Shown: piece after piece, positions 51,008 to 58,904 of the stretch
Layout: each line of letters begins with the position of its first letter
Numbering within the stretch: position 1 is the first letter of the stretch
Origin: Bacteroidota bacterium
GTDB taxonomy: Bacteria; Bacteroidota; Ignavibacteria; Ignavibacteriales; Ignavibacteriaceae
NCBI GenBank assembly: GCA_021824565.1
Contig: JAKAKL010000067.1
Coordinates: 25,955-89,954, forward strand
DNA length: 64,000 nt
Direction of reading: 5' to 3'
The notes under the pieces: generated by a model
Told to the model about the DNA's origin: nothing
Databases searched by the model: none
The model's input: the letters and a program-made list of their open reading frames with translations, nothing else
Position numbers and translations under genes: made by a program

Positions 51008-52411
51008 AACCAGCCTCCCTTCAAACGCCTGTTTAAGAATTGACTGCCTTAATGCTTCCGCCTTTGCCAAACTCTCATCTATCGCCTTTTCAAGATTGTC
51101 CGCTTCAGAAAAACGCTTTTCGATTTCTTCAACAATTTGTTGCTGTTGCTCTTTGGGGATTTTAATAAATGGCAAAGATTCAAATTTTGATTTGTTCAAA
51201 ATTGGCAATGTAGTAGACGATGCATTATTTTTTATTTGGTCTTGAAAAAATTCTGAAATACAAAAATAAAAGATAAATTCTGATAAAAAATTATCACTAG
51301 GAATAATCGCATTAATTTGTTGATTAGTTGCACCAGGTATTTTATTTAAACCCGTTTTCCCAATTGTAGCTCCAATGCAAGTTACTAAAATACTTTTCTC
51401 TGGAAGTAACCTTGCTTTAGAAATACCTATGGTTGATAAATTATCATTTGCTTCCCTTGTATTAATTCCTGCATTTAGATCGGTAGGTTTATACAAAGGA
51501 TAATCATTTCCATAATATTCTTTTACTTTTTTAGAGGGTGTTGTACCAGTAACAATTTCACCAACATCTGAAACTTTTACCCATTTCCACCCCGCCGGCA
51601 ATTCGCTGCCATAATTTAAATTAGGTTCAGCCGCAGCTCTGACCTCCTGCGTGTGAATCAGGTGGTCAATATTTTGGTTTTTACCGACCTCCTGCCTGTC
51701 ACGCAGGCGCTCATCGGATGAATTTGTAGGAATTTCATTTATGAAATTCTTTTGTTCCCCTAAAGGAATTTGATGAATCAAATTCCTATGATTATCATTT
51801 ATATTTCCACATAACCTACCCGAAAATGCACTTGCCAGAACAGCCTGTCTGTATGTTTTAATTTGTTCCTTTGCCTTTTTAAGAGATGCAACTCCGCTGT
51901 CCAACTCGCTGAAGAGTTTTTCGATTTTGGAAACTATGTTTTGCTGAATATATAAAGGTGGGAATGGTATTTTAATATTCTTTAAAGTCCCTTGACTGAT
52001 ATTTGGTTGGGCACCACCAATTCTTTCATTTAACAATTTATCTCGATAACTAAAAAGAAACCAGTAGAGAAATTTATTGTCAAGTTCTTTGGGAGTAAAT
52101 ATTGCGGCTATTGCTTGATTAGTTGCAGCATCAATTCCTAGAAATGCAAGTCTTCCAACTGTAGCTCCATAAAGAGCAATTAACAATGTACCCTTGGGAA
52201 AAATCTTTGCGCTAGAATCTTCAAGTGCTTCTTTTGTTATCTTTTCTTCTGCATCATAAATCGTATTAAAACCCAGTTCGCCGGACTTTAGCCATGGTAT
52301 TTTCCCCTTAAAATAACCATGATTTTTTCTACTTGGTGTGCCGCCACTTGTTGTTTCACAAATATCACCAAGTTTAACCCAAGACCAGTTTGGAGGAAGA
52401 TTGTCGGACAT
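51002..52411 (-). CDS. hsdS: Type I restriction-modification, specificity subunit
   Basis: The product is 469 aa, with two target-recognition domains each starting in the usual way (NWSWVKLGDICETTSGGTPS and GWKWVKVSDVGEIVTGTTPS) and each followed by a conserved helix (KIEKLFSELDSG; IVEEIEKRFSEAD, ending LRQSILKQAFEGRLVE). It chooses the DNA target for HsdM and HsdR. Between the halves, residues of about 205-265, there is a non-homologous insert containing two in-frame REP-like palindromes (RNLIHQIP and KNFINEIP). This lengthens the linker that sets spacing between the two half-sites. The start shares TAATG with the DUF5131 stop. Confidence 0.93.
   Translation of the reverse strand: MSDNLPPNWSWVKLGDICETTSGGTPSRKNHGYFKGKIPWLKSGELGFNTIYDAEEKITKEALEDSSAKIFPKGTLLIALYGATVGRLAFLGIDAATNQAIAAIFTPKELDNKFLYWFLFSYRDKLLNERIGGAQPNISQGTLKNIKIPFPPLYIQQNIVSKIEKLFSELDSGVASLKKAKEQIKTYRQAVLASAFSGRLCGNINDNHRNLIHQIPLGEQKNFINEIPTNSSDERLRDRQEVGKNQNIDHLIHTQEVRAAAEPNLNYGSELPAGWKWVKVSDVGEIVTGTTPSKKVKEYYGNDYPLYKPTDLNAGINTREANDNLSTIGISKARLLPEKSILVTCIGATIGKTGLNKIPGATNQQINAIIPSDNFLSEFIFYFCISEFFQDQIKNNASSTTLPILNKSKFESLPFIKIPKEQQQQIVEEIEKRFSEADNLEKAIDESLAKAEALRQSILKQAFEGRLVE
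51726..51788. repeat. Two REP-like palindromes inside hsdS
   Basis: GTAG plus GAATTTCAT/ATGAAATTC (51726-51749), and GAATTTGAT/ATCAAATTC with CCTA tail (51765-51788). Translated on the minus strand they give RNLIHQIP and KNFINEIP, the same phase as in hsdR and RAYT. Confidence 0.9.
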
Positions 52412-53130
52412 TAAAATACTACCTCAACTTCAGGCATTTCATCATATGTTTTTCCGTTAAGCAATCTTCCAGTTTTCTTTTTGTTTGTGCCTCCCCATTG
52501 TTTAAAGAAAAACTTAACATCAACTTCTTCACACTTATTATAAATCTCATATACCCATTCTGGTTTCATAGGTCTTGGCTTTCTACCGCTCTCTCCGCCG
52601 ACAATTACCCAATTTATTTTTTTTAGGTTCAGCTTCGTTAAAGGTCCAAGCAAAGGTTCGCATGAAAGGAATTTAGTTTTTGCTTTTGTTTTTCTTAAAT
52701 AATTTACTCTCCATAATTCATTTTCATTTTCAACAGAAACCCCCATCCATATGTTATGAGTCCATTTTAACTGTTTATGATATTGTAATAGAATATCGGC
52801 ACGTTTTGTTAAAACCTGGAATACATGCTGGGGATTATCATTCATTACATTAAAAACTCTTTTAATAAATTCTAATGGTATTTTCTCATGGAACAAGTCA
52901 CTCATGGAATTGACAAAAACTATTTTGGGTGATTTCCACGTATAAGGAATTTTCAAAGTCTCTTCATGTAATGTCAGTTTAAATCCGTTTGTATATTTAG
53001 CCTGTCCCATAGCCTTTAACCGTCTTGCCATAACTTCAGCATAACAAAACTTACAACCTTGCGAAACCTTATTACATCCGGTTGTCGGATTCCAGGTTAA
53101 TTCAGTCCATTCGATCTTAGTCTGTGCCAT
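52411..53130 (-). CDS. DUF5131 (phage Gp37/Gp68-like) three-Cys-motif protein
   Basis: The product is 239 aa. The N-terminal ELTWNPTTGCNKVSQGCKFC carries the three-cysteine motif, reminiscent of radical-SAM cluster ligands, and is followed by VFVNSMSDLFHEKIPLEFI and VIVGGESGRKPRPM. This family travels with TcmP, as here (2-base gap). It shares TAATG with hsdS, so it is translationally embedded in the restriction operon. The activity is unknown; radical-SAM-type chemistry on a nucleic acid or protein is a hypothesis. Confidence 0.88.
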   Translation of the reverse strand: MAQTKIEWTELTWNPTTGCNKVSQGCKFCYAEVMARRLKAMGQAKYTNGFKLTLHEETLKIPYTWKSPKIVFVNSMSDLFHEKIPLEFIKRVFNVMNDNPQHVFQVLTKRADILLQYHKQLKWTHNIWMGVSVENENELWRVNYLRKTKAKTKFLSCEPLLGPLTKLNLKKINWVIVGGESGRKPRPMKPEWVYEIYNKCEEVDVKFFFKQWGGTNKKKTGRLLNGKTYDEMPEVEVVF

Positions 53131-53132
53131 GA

Positions 53133-54023
53133 TTACACACCTTTTATTATTTGGCTGGCTATTTTAACTGCATTTTTATTATTTGACGCAAAAGCAAAAT
53201 GAAAAATTGGAAATCCATGATTGTTATTTAGACGCAACGGTTTTTCAATAGTAAATTTCCAGATTGTATTTAATCTTCTTAAATACAAATTTGCGATTTT
53301 CTCTATAGGTTCTAAAACCTTTCTGGTTATCTCCGTTTCCCCAAACAAAGTATCTTCAGTTTTTGTTTCGTAGAATTCTTCCCTAATTGATTTTTCATCT
53401 AATCCAAAAAATGATTCGAGTTTACTTCTCAATAACAATTTACCTTTTCTATCTAACAGCCTATTCACAATAACACCCGTAGGTACCAGTATCCAGATAT
53501 CTGATCTTGTGCCTTTCAAACTTTGTATAGAATTCCAATTAATCTGCATTCCAAAGGGATCGAGTAAAACAAGCGCTGCAAATTTATTAGTTTTCAACGT
53601 TGATGCGAGTTCCATTAACCATTTATTTGAATCGCCGTCCCGGAATGCTAATTTTTTATCTCTTGAGGATTTAAGTGATTTCAATTTTTCTTCAAGTTTA
53701 AGGATAGAATTTTTATTTGTATCAATAAAATAATAATAATTAAACTTAAGATTATCTTTTATATTCAAAACCCTTTCTGCAGAACCTTTATAAACAATTT
53801 CATCTTCAGCAGAAAGTTTCAGTTGTACAAACAATTCGTTTTTTATCTTTTTTCTTGAGCCGCTGCCTGCGAAGCCGTCAAAATATATAGTTTGCCAATA
53901 GGGATATTTTTTCATAATTGTAAGATATGACCAGACATATTTAGAAAATGCATCCAACTTTTGTTCAGTCCACTTTCCGCCCCATTGTTCAATAGGTTCT
54001 TTTACTAAAGTAATCTCAGACAT
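53133..54023 (-). CDS. tcmP: Three-Cys-motif partner protein TcmP
   Basis: The product is 296 aa and its start follows AAAGGGA. The N-terminus EQWGGKWTEQKLDAFSKYV and the Rossmann-like IYFDGFAGSGSRKK are typical of TcmP. A later LLDPFGMQINWNSI resembles motif IV of nucleic-acid methyltransferases. It partners the three-Cys protein encoded next. The pair recurs in restriction and mobile contexts, but its role is not established. Immediately upstream lies the tail of a second hsdR, so tcmP once followed an hsdR gene directly. Confidence 0.9.
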   Translation of the reverse strand: MSEITLVKEPIEQWGGKWTEQKLDAFSKYVWSYLTIMKKYPYWQTIYFDGFAGSGSRKKIKNELFVQLKLSAEDEIVYKGSAERVLNIKDNLKFNYYYFIDTNKNSILKLEEKLKSLKSSRDKKLAFRDGDSNKWLMELASTLKTNKFAALVLLDPFGMQINWNSIQSLKGTRSDIWILVPTGVIVNRLLDRKGKLLLRSKLESFFGLDEKSIREEFYETKTEDTLFGETEITRKVLEPIEKIANLYLRRLNTIWKFTIEKPLRLNNNHGFPIFHFAFASNNKNAVKIASQIIKGV

Positions 54024-54037
54024 AATTTTTCCCTTTA

Positions 54038-54119
54038 TCAGGTTAATTGATTATTAAATTCTTCAATGAATTCCCCATACTCCGCCCCGAACAAATTGAA
54101 CATTTTTACCAATCCCGGT
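54038..54119 (-). pseudogene. hsdR 3'-end remnant
   Basis: Reads GLVKMFNLFGAEYGEFIEEF then NNQLT, stop, matching the HsdR C-terminus GLGKMFNLFGTGYEELLKEL. It starts right after the HigA-ImmA stop. The intact hsdR tail lies on the other side of the toxin-antitoxin pair, so the pair is flanked by two different hsdR tails. Confidence 0.9.
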
Positions 54120-55226
54120 TCAGACATTGTTTTCCGCGTAATACTTCTTCGGTATTTTTTCTCCCACGCTCTCATTCAGACGGTTAAGCCTGTTATACGA
54201 AAGTATCTTATAAAATTTTAATATCCCTACAATTATTGACTTATGTACATTCAACTCTTGCGACGCCTCCAGTACCCTTAACTCTGAGGTATAATGCTTA
54301 TACTCCTCAAAATAATTAAGTATATTCTTAACCTTCAGAATTTCCTCGGCAAACTCGTTTGCTTCCTTTTCCTTTTCGGAGTTATCATCAATTTTCAGGT
54401 CGTCTACAAACATTTCTTTTTCATTTTTAATATGCTTAAGTATATGCCCTATCTCGTGGGAAATAGTAAACCAGAAGTTGTCCAGCCTGTCGTATCTTTT
54501 GGTATATACAAGTACCGGGCTGCTGTTGTAAAGAAATGAAGCTCCGTCAAGATACGTCCTGGGCAAATGGCTCAGACTTATAAACTTAACACCTGTACCG
54601 GTAAGATCAGCTAAAAATTTTGCAACGCCGTCCTTCTTCATTGAATAACCTGTAATGTTCCTTGCAAGCGCGTTCAAATCTTTTTTTATAAATTCGTTTA
54701 CTCTAATATTCTCCGAGGACAGCTTTGCCTTCTGAAGCCACGTAAGCAGGAAATAATTGTTCAGATTGTTATATGCCTCCGATTTCCTGGTAAAAGGCAA
54801 GATCATATTGTTCATAAAATCATAATTTAGCTCTCTTATATTCCAGAAAGTTTTAAATATATTTTCAAGCTCGTCTACATTTTTATATTTCTTTATCCAG
54901 CCCTTTTTTATCATATCGCTTACGGGCATACGCTCGTAAATTTTGCTTTTTATCTCAACATCGGAAAGTTTGTTGTCCTCTTCCATGCGTAAGCGGTAAT
55001 TGTTATCAAGATTAAGCCAGTACTGCGGCGACTGGCTGAAAGCCTTTCCTAAAATTTTAGCGGTATCTATTGTTATCCGCTGTTTGTTGTTTAACAACTC
55101 GCTTATGGTCTTCGGGTTTAAACCGAGTACATGCGCAAGGTCCTCGTTAGACCACTTCCTTGCTTCCATTTCTTCTTTTATAAATTCACCCGGACCTATA
55201 TTTAAATACGGCTTTAACTTTGCCAT
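54120..55226 (-). CDS. higA: HigA-type antitoxin fused to ImmA/IrrE metallopeptidase
   Basis: The product is 368 aa. Residues 10-85 are a HigA-like HTH (EDLAHVLGLNPKTISELLNN, then SPQYWLNLDNNYRLR). The C-terminal half is an M78/ImmA-type domain with zinc motif HEIGH near residue 258 and a downstream glutamate-rich helix (KEKEANEFAEEIL). Single-domain HigA is about 100 aa, so this is the long fused form. It binds its own promoter and neutralises the HigB toxin encoded one base upstream. The peptidase could degrade the antitoxin part or another repressor under stress, which is inference. Confidence 0.88.
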   Translation of the reverse strand: MAKLKPYLNIGPGEFIKEEMEARKWSNEDLAHVLGLNPKTISELLNNKQRITIDTAKILGKAFSQSPQYWLNLDNNYRLRMEEDNKLSDVEIKSKIYERMPVSDMIKKGWIKKYKNVDELENIFKTFWNIRELNYDFMNNMILPFTRKSEAYNNLNNYFLLTWLQKAKLSSENIRVNEFIKKDLNALARNITGYSMKKDGVAKFLADLTGTGVKFISLSHLPRTYLDGASFLYNSSPVLVYTKRYDRLDNFWFTISHEIGHILKHIKNEKEMFVDDLKIDDNSEKEKEANEFAEEILKVKNILNYFEEYKHYTSELRVLEASQELNVHKSIIVGILKFYKILSYNRLNRLNESVGEKIPKKYYAENNV

Positions 55227-55227
55227 C

Positions 55228-55536
55228 CTAATCTCCGTAATGTTTGGACAATTCTTTAATTGAAAATTTGCCTATAGTCTTTTCATCGTTCAGCCATTCT
55301 ATTTCAATTTCAAGCCGGTATTCCTTATCTACTCTAATAGAATAAATCCCTTTTGACCTAAGATGTTCAAAATTAAGAGACGGATTTTTCCAGAGGTCAT
55401 GTATTGTAACGGCAGCTTCAATTTGCTCGATGCGCATAAAATATTTACTAAGCGCTGCCGGCTGCAACCCGTATCTTTTGCTCTTTCCGGTCTCATAAAG
55501 CTTATTCAATTCTTTATTGATGAAATCAAATTCCAA
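55228..55536 (-). CDS. higB: HigB-type RelE-family toxin
   Basis: This 102-aa mRNA interferase-like protein has GKSKRYGLQPAALSKYFMRI, HDLWKNPSLNFEHLRS and YSIRVDKEYRLEIEIEW, all typical of HigB. The start is TTG at 55536: a stop codon lies directly upstream in frame and GAGG sits eight bases before it, so no ATG is available without losing the first strand. Toxin-before-antitoxin order is usual for higBA. Confidence 0.88.
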   Translation of the reverse strand: MEFDFINKELNKLYETGKSKRYGLQPAALSKYFMRIEQIEAAVTIHDLWKNPSLNFEHLRSKGIYSIRVDKEYRLEIEIEWLNDEKTIGKFSIKELSKHYGD

Positions 55537-55642
55537 TTAACGCCTCAAAGTTAAGATTTGTTTTACAAACTGTCAATCTTAATCTTACTTATTATGTTAT
55601 TTATCAACATACACTTTGTTGTGCTTACCTATAAATTAATAT

Positions 55643-58546
55643 TCATAAAGCCAGTTCTTCATTTAGTTCTTTCAATAATTCCTCGTACCCGGTGCCAAAT
55701 AGATTAAACATCTTCCCCAATCCGCCTTCGCCGTCAAACGGTGTCCTTTCAAAATCATCCCTATCAATTCTTACGGAAGATATAATATGGTCTTTAATCA
55801 TCCTCAGCCATTTCATCTGCTCATCCGTAAACTGCACGTGCCCGGCGTTCCTTCTAAATACCCATTCCTTAAAATTGCGGTTTACAATCTCGCCGTAAGG
55901 CTCAAGCAGCGTATCAATCCCAAGCTCAAACCTTAAGAGAGAAATAATATCCGTCAGCATGCCTATTGTTGTTCTGTGCTTTACACGCTTCGGGTCAATC
56001 TTTTCATACGCGTTCCATATTTGTTCAACGGACAAATGATACCGGGAATCGGATAATGCATCGCGCAATTCTTTAATTATTTTATAATTGGGGACATCAC
56101 CGGAATGAACATGATGAATCATGTTCCTACGAAATTCATTACGAAGATTATAATAAATTTTTAGGGCAATGATTTCATCTTTGTTATCTTCAATAAATAT
56201 TCTGAAATCATTTATAATCTTTTCCGCATTCTCCTTCGACTGGCTGTTAAACTCGGAACGGATGACTCTATCCACATTAACCGAATCGATTACCTGGTAA
56301 ATCTTCTGTCTTACGGTTTCAACAAATTCTCTCAGCTTTGGATCATCGAAAGGCTTTATCGCCGCATGAATGTTCGGCTGCATGATTGTATGAATTTGAA
56401 CTTCTGTTGGTTCGGCTTCATCCGGCAAATTAAATTTCTTCCGTACCTCTTTGTCAATAAAATCCGGGTCGTATGCATTCGCAAGATTAACAGCAGCTTC
56501 GGTAATTGACTTCCCTCCGGTAATCTCTTTAAACTTTTCTCTATCGGTATCGGAGATCTGCTTGTCAATTCTCGTAAGTCTTGCGGAAAGCGATGTAAGC
56601 GTCTCTTCATCCGGCTGCAGCACCGCCATCTTCATCAGATCTTTTAAAGAAATTGTCGGCTTCTTATCTACAACCGGGTAATCTACCTTAACAGATTTGA
56701 AGACTCCCACCGCATCAACAATGTAAAACCTTTCCTTGTTCAGCTTAGCGCTTGGTGTAACATCCAGCAATTTCTCCTTTGACAGCGACCGCGTTCCCCT
56801 TCCAATCATCTGCTGGAAATAATTCCGCGAGCGTACATCCCGCATAAAGATTAAAACTTCAATCGGCTTTACATCCGTCCCGGTTGCAATCATATCAACA
56901 GTAACCGCAATACGAGGATTGTATGCCGTACGAAACTGCTGCAGAATAGATTCCGGGTCTTCATTCTTCACGTTGTACGTTATCTTCTTGCAGAAATTAT
57001 TGTCCTCGCCAAATTCTTCGCGGACAATATGCACAATATCTTCGGCATGGCTGTCTGTCTTAGCAAATATCAAGGTCTTAGGCACTTCATATTCGGCGCC
57101 GCGTTCCGGGAAAAATTCTTCCTTAAGCACGCGCTTATATTCACGGATAATATTTCTTATTGTGCTCGGATTAACCACGTCCCTATCAAGCTGGGTGCCC
57201 GCATATTCAATCTCATCATCAAGCTGCCGCCATTCTTTCTTGCGCGTCATTCTATTCCGCAGATCGACAAACTGCTTAGCCTTTATAACTGCACCGTTCT
57301 GTGTTATCTCGGTTTCAATCGTGTAAACATCATATCCCACATTCACTTTATCTTCAATAGATTTTGTTAAAGTGTACTCGCTTACAATATTCTCATTAAA
57401 GAATGCAAACGTGCGCTTATCCGGCGTTGCGGTAAGACCTATCATGAAAGCATCGAAGTAATCGAGCACCTGCTTCCACAAATTATAAATTGAACGGTGG
57501 CATTCATCTATTATTATAAAATCAAAAGTCTCGATCGGTACGTCTGGATTATATACCACCTCCTGTATGAAAGATGACATCTTTCCGAAAGATGTCATCT
57601 TTAACGCTGATTCAAAAAGAGGTTCATCTTCAAAACTCTCGTCAAGCTCTTTGCCTTTTAGAATTGAATACATCCTTTGAATTGTGCTAATACAAACCTG
57701 TGCCGACGGATCAATAAAATTAGAATGTAGCCTTTGAACATTGTAAAGTTCAGTAAATAATCTTTTGTCGTCGTTCGGCTTGAATGCCTGGAACTCCTGT
57801 TCAGCCTGCTTGCCGAGGTTTCTTGTATCGACTAAAAATAAAATCCTTTTAGCTTTTGCAAACTTAAGCAGACGGTAAACCGCAGTAATTGCAGTATAAG
57901 TTTTGCCTGCCCCGGTTGCCATCTGTACAAGCGCTCTCGGTCTGTTATCCGCAAAAGATTTTTCAAGATTGTTAATTGCAATTATCTGGCATTCCCTTAA
58001 TCCATCTGTTTGAAGATGCGGAAACAATTGCAGTCTTTTTCTCAACGTAGGAATTTGATTTATCAAATTCTTTTCATTCGTCAAATTCTTTTCATTCGTC
58101 AAATTCTTTTGATTTACCTGTCCGTCCTGGATGATCAAATTCCTTAACGTTTCCGGTCTATGAAAACTGAATAATTCTCTCTGTCTTGGTGAAGGATCTC
58201 GTGCATCTGTAAAGAATGTTTCCATGCCTGTCGATTCATATTGAAATGGTAGGATTTCATTAATGAAATCCCTACTCTTTATAAATTTTAATTCGTCAGT
58301 TGCATATCTTGTAGTCTGGTCATGCACCTGGCTGAGAGTGTGTCCCTCTTTCTTTGCTTCAATTACACCAACCGGATTTCTATCGATGAAAAGTACATAA
58401 TCTGCGGCGCCCGATTCGGTAGGATATTCACTTACAGCAATCCCTTCGCCTGCAGAGAGATTAATATTTTTATAATCCTGAACTATCCAGCCTGCTTGAG
58501 TAAGCTTTCTGTCAATGTTCTGTCTCGCCTCTTCTTCAGGATTCAT
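55643..58546 (-). CDS. hsdR: Type I restriction endonuclease subunit R
   Basis: The product is 967 aa. The N-terminal nuclease has D49 and E63-A-K65 (VGVIEAKKEG). The SF2 motor has Walker A TGAGKT at 211-216, DECH at 347-350 and motif VI IGRGTRS. The C-terminal helical domain ends KMFNLFGTGYEELLKELNEE. It translocates DNA and cuts unmethylated targets with HsdM/HsdS. Three REP-like insertions are translated in frame: residues about 91-100 (SRDFINEILP), about 135-168 (a long one with triplicated KNLTNE) and about 806-816 (RNMIHHVHSG). All lie outside the catalytic motifs. Confidence 0.96.
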   Translation of the reverse strand: MNPEEEARQNIDRKLTQAGWIVQDYKNINLSAGEGIAVSEYPTESGAADYVLFIDRNPVGVIEAKKEGHTLSQVHDQTTRYATDELKFIKSRDFINEILPFQYESTGMETFFTDARDPSPRQRELFSFHRPETLRNLIIQDGQVNQKNLTNEKNLTNEKNLINQIPTLRKRLQLFPHLQTDGLRECQIIAINNLEKSFADNRPRALVQMATGAGKTYTAITAVYRLLKFAKAKRILFLVDTRNLGKQAEQEFQAFKPNDDKRLFTELYNVQRLHSNFIDPSAQVCISTIQRMYSILKGKELDESFEDEPLFESALKMTSFGKMSSFIQEVVYNPDVPIETFDFIIIDECHRSIYNLWKQVLDYFDAFMIGLTATPDKRTFAFFNENIVSEYTLTKSIEDKVNVGYDVYTIETEITQNGAVIKAKQFVDLRNRMTRKKEWRQLDDEIEYAGTQLDRDVVNPSTIRNIIREYKRVLKEEFFPERGAEYEVPKTLIFAKTDSHAEDIVHIVREEFGEDNNFCKKITYNVKNEDPESILQQFRTAYNPRIAVTVDMIATGTDVKPIEVLIFMRDVRSRNYFQQMIGRGTRSLSKEKLLDVTPSAKLNKERFYIVDAVGVFKSVKVDYPVVDKKPTISLKDLMKMAVLQPDEETLTSLSARLTRIDKQISDTDREKFKEITGGKSITEAAVNLANAYDPDFIDKEVRKKFNLPDEAEPTEVQIHTIMQPNIHAAIKPFDDPKLREFVETVRQKIYQVIDSVNVDRVIRSEFNSQSKENAEKIINDFRIFIEDNKDEIIALKIYYNLRNEFRRNMIHHVHSGDVPNYKIIKELRDALSDSRYHLSVEQIWNAYEKIDPKRVKHRTTIGMLTDIISLLRFELGIDTLLEPYGEIVNRNFKEWVFRRNAGHVQFTDEQMKWLRMIKDHIISSVRIDRDDFERTPFDGEGGLGKMFNLFGTGYEELLKELNEELAL
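56102..56130 (-). repeat. REP-like palindrome inside hsdR
   Basis: GAACATGAT/ATCATGTTC with CCTAC tail, translated as RNMIHHVHSG. Confidence 0.88.
58047..58143. repeat. REP-like cluster inside hsdR
   Basis: GTAG plus GAATTTGAT/ATCAAATTC (58047-58070), then two tandem copies of an 18-bp unit (AATTCTTTTCATTCGTCA), then a long form with inner ACCTGTCCGTCCTGG (58101-58143). Translation includes RNLIIQDGQVNQ, two KNLTNE and KNLINQIPT. Confidence 0.88.
58249..58275. repeat. Perfect REP-like palindrome inside hsdR
   Basis: GTAGGATTTCATT and AATGAAATCCCTAC pair across the whole element, apart from the central bases. Translated as RDFINEIL. Confidence 0.9.
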
Positions 58547-58904
58547 AAGACAGATAACCTTTTATACATGTAAAAACAAAACACAATATTCTACCCTGCT
58601 AATTTTGTATTTCAATAATTTATAATTTAACAATTATTTCAGTAAAAAACACTTAGACAATTTAGAATTCAGAATTTAGAATTAAAAATTATGTATCTCT
58701 TATTTATTACCGGCGAGAAAATACCATTAAGCAGGGCTTATCCCTGCCCCTTTATGATTATACTCTTCTTTGCTTCTGATTGGCTTCTTCTTGGCTTTTT
58801 CCTCTACTAATATTTTACTCAAACCCCGCTGCAAATATCGAATGACATTTTAAATATTATACCCGGCAGCCACTACCAAAGACCAACAATCCAACCGCCA
58901 ACTT
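58547..58904. other. Gene-free stretch upstream of hsdR
   Basis: 358 bp. It contains three GAATNNN heptamers (58665-58685) and a small hairpin CAGGGCTTATCCCTG near 58733. It should also hold the promoter of the restriction operon, which I could not fix by eye. Confidence 0.45.
58665..58685. repeat. Short 7-bp array, GAAT-type
   Basis: GAATTCA, GAATTTA, GAATTAA in tandem, between hsdR and the acidic unknown gene. Confidence 0.6.
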
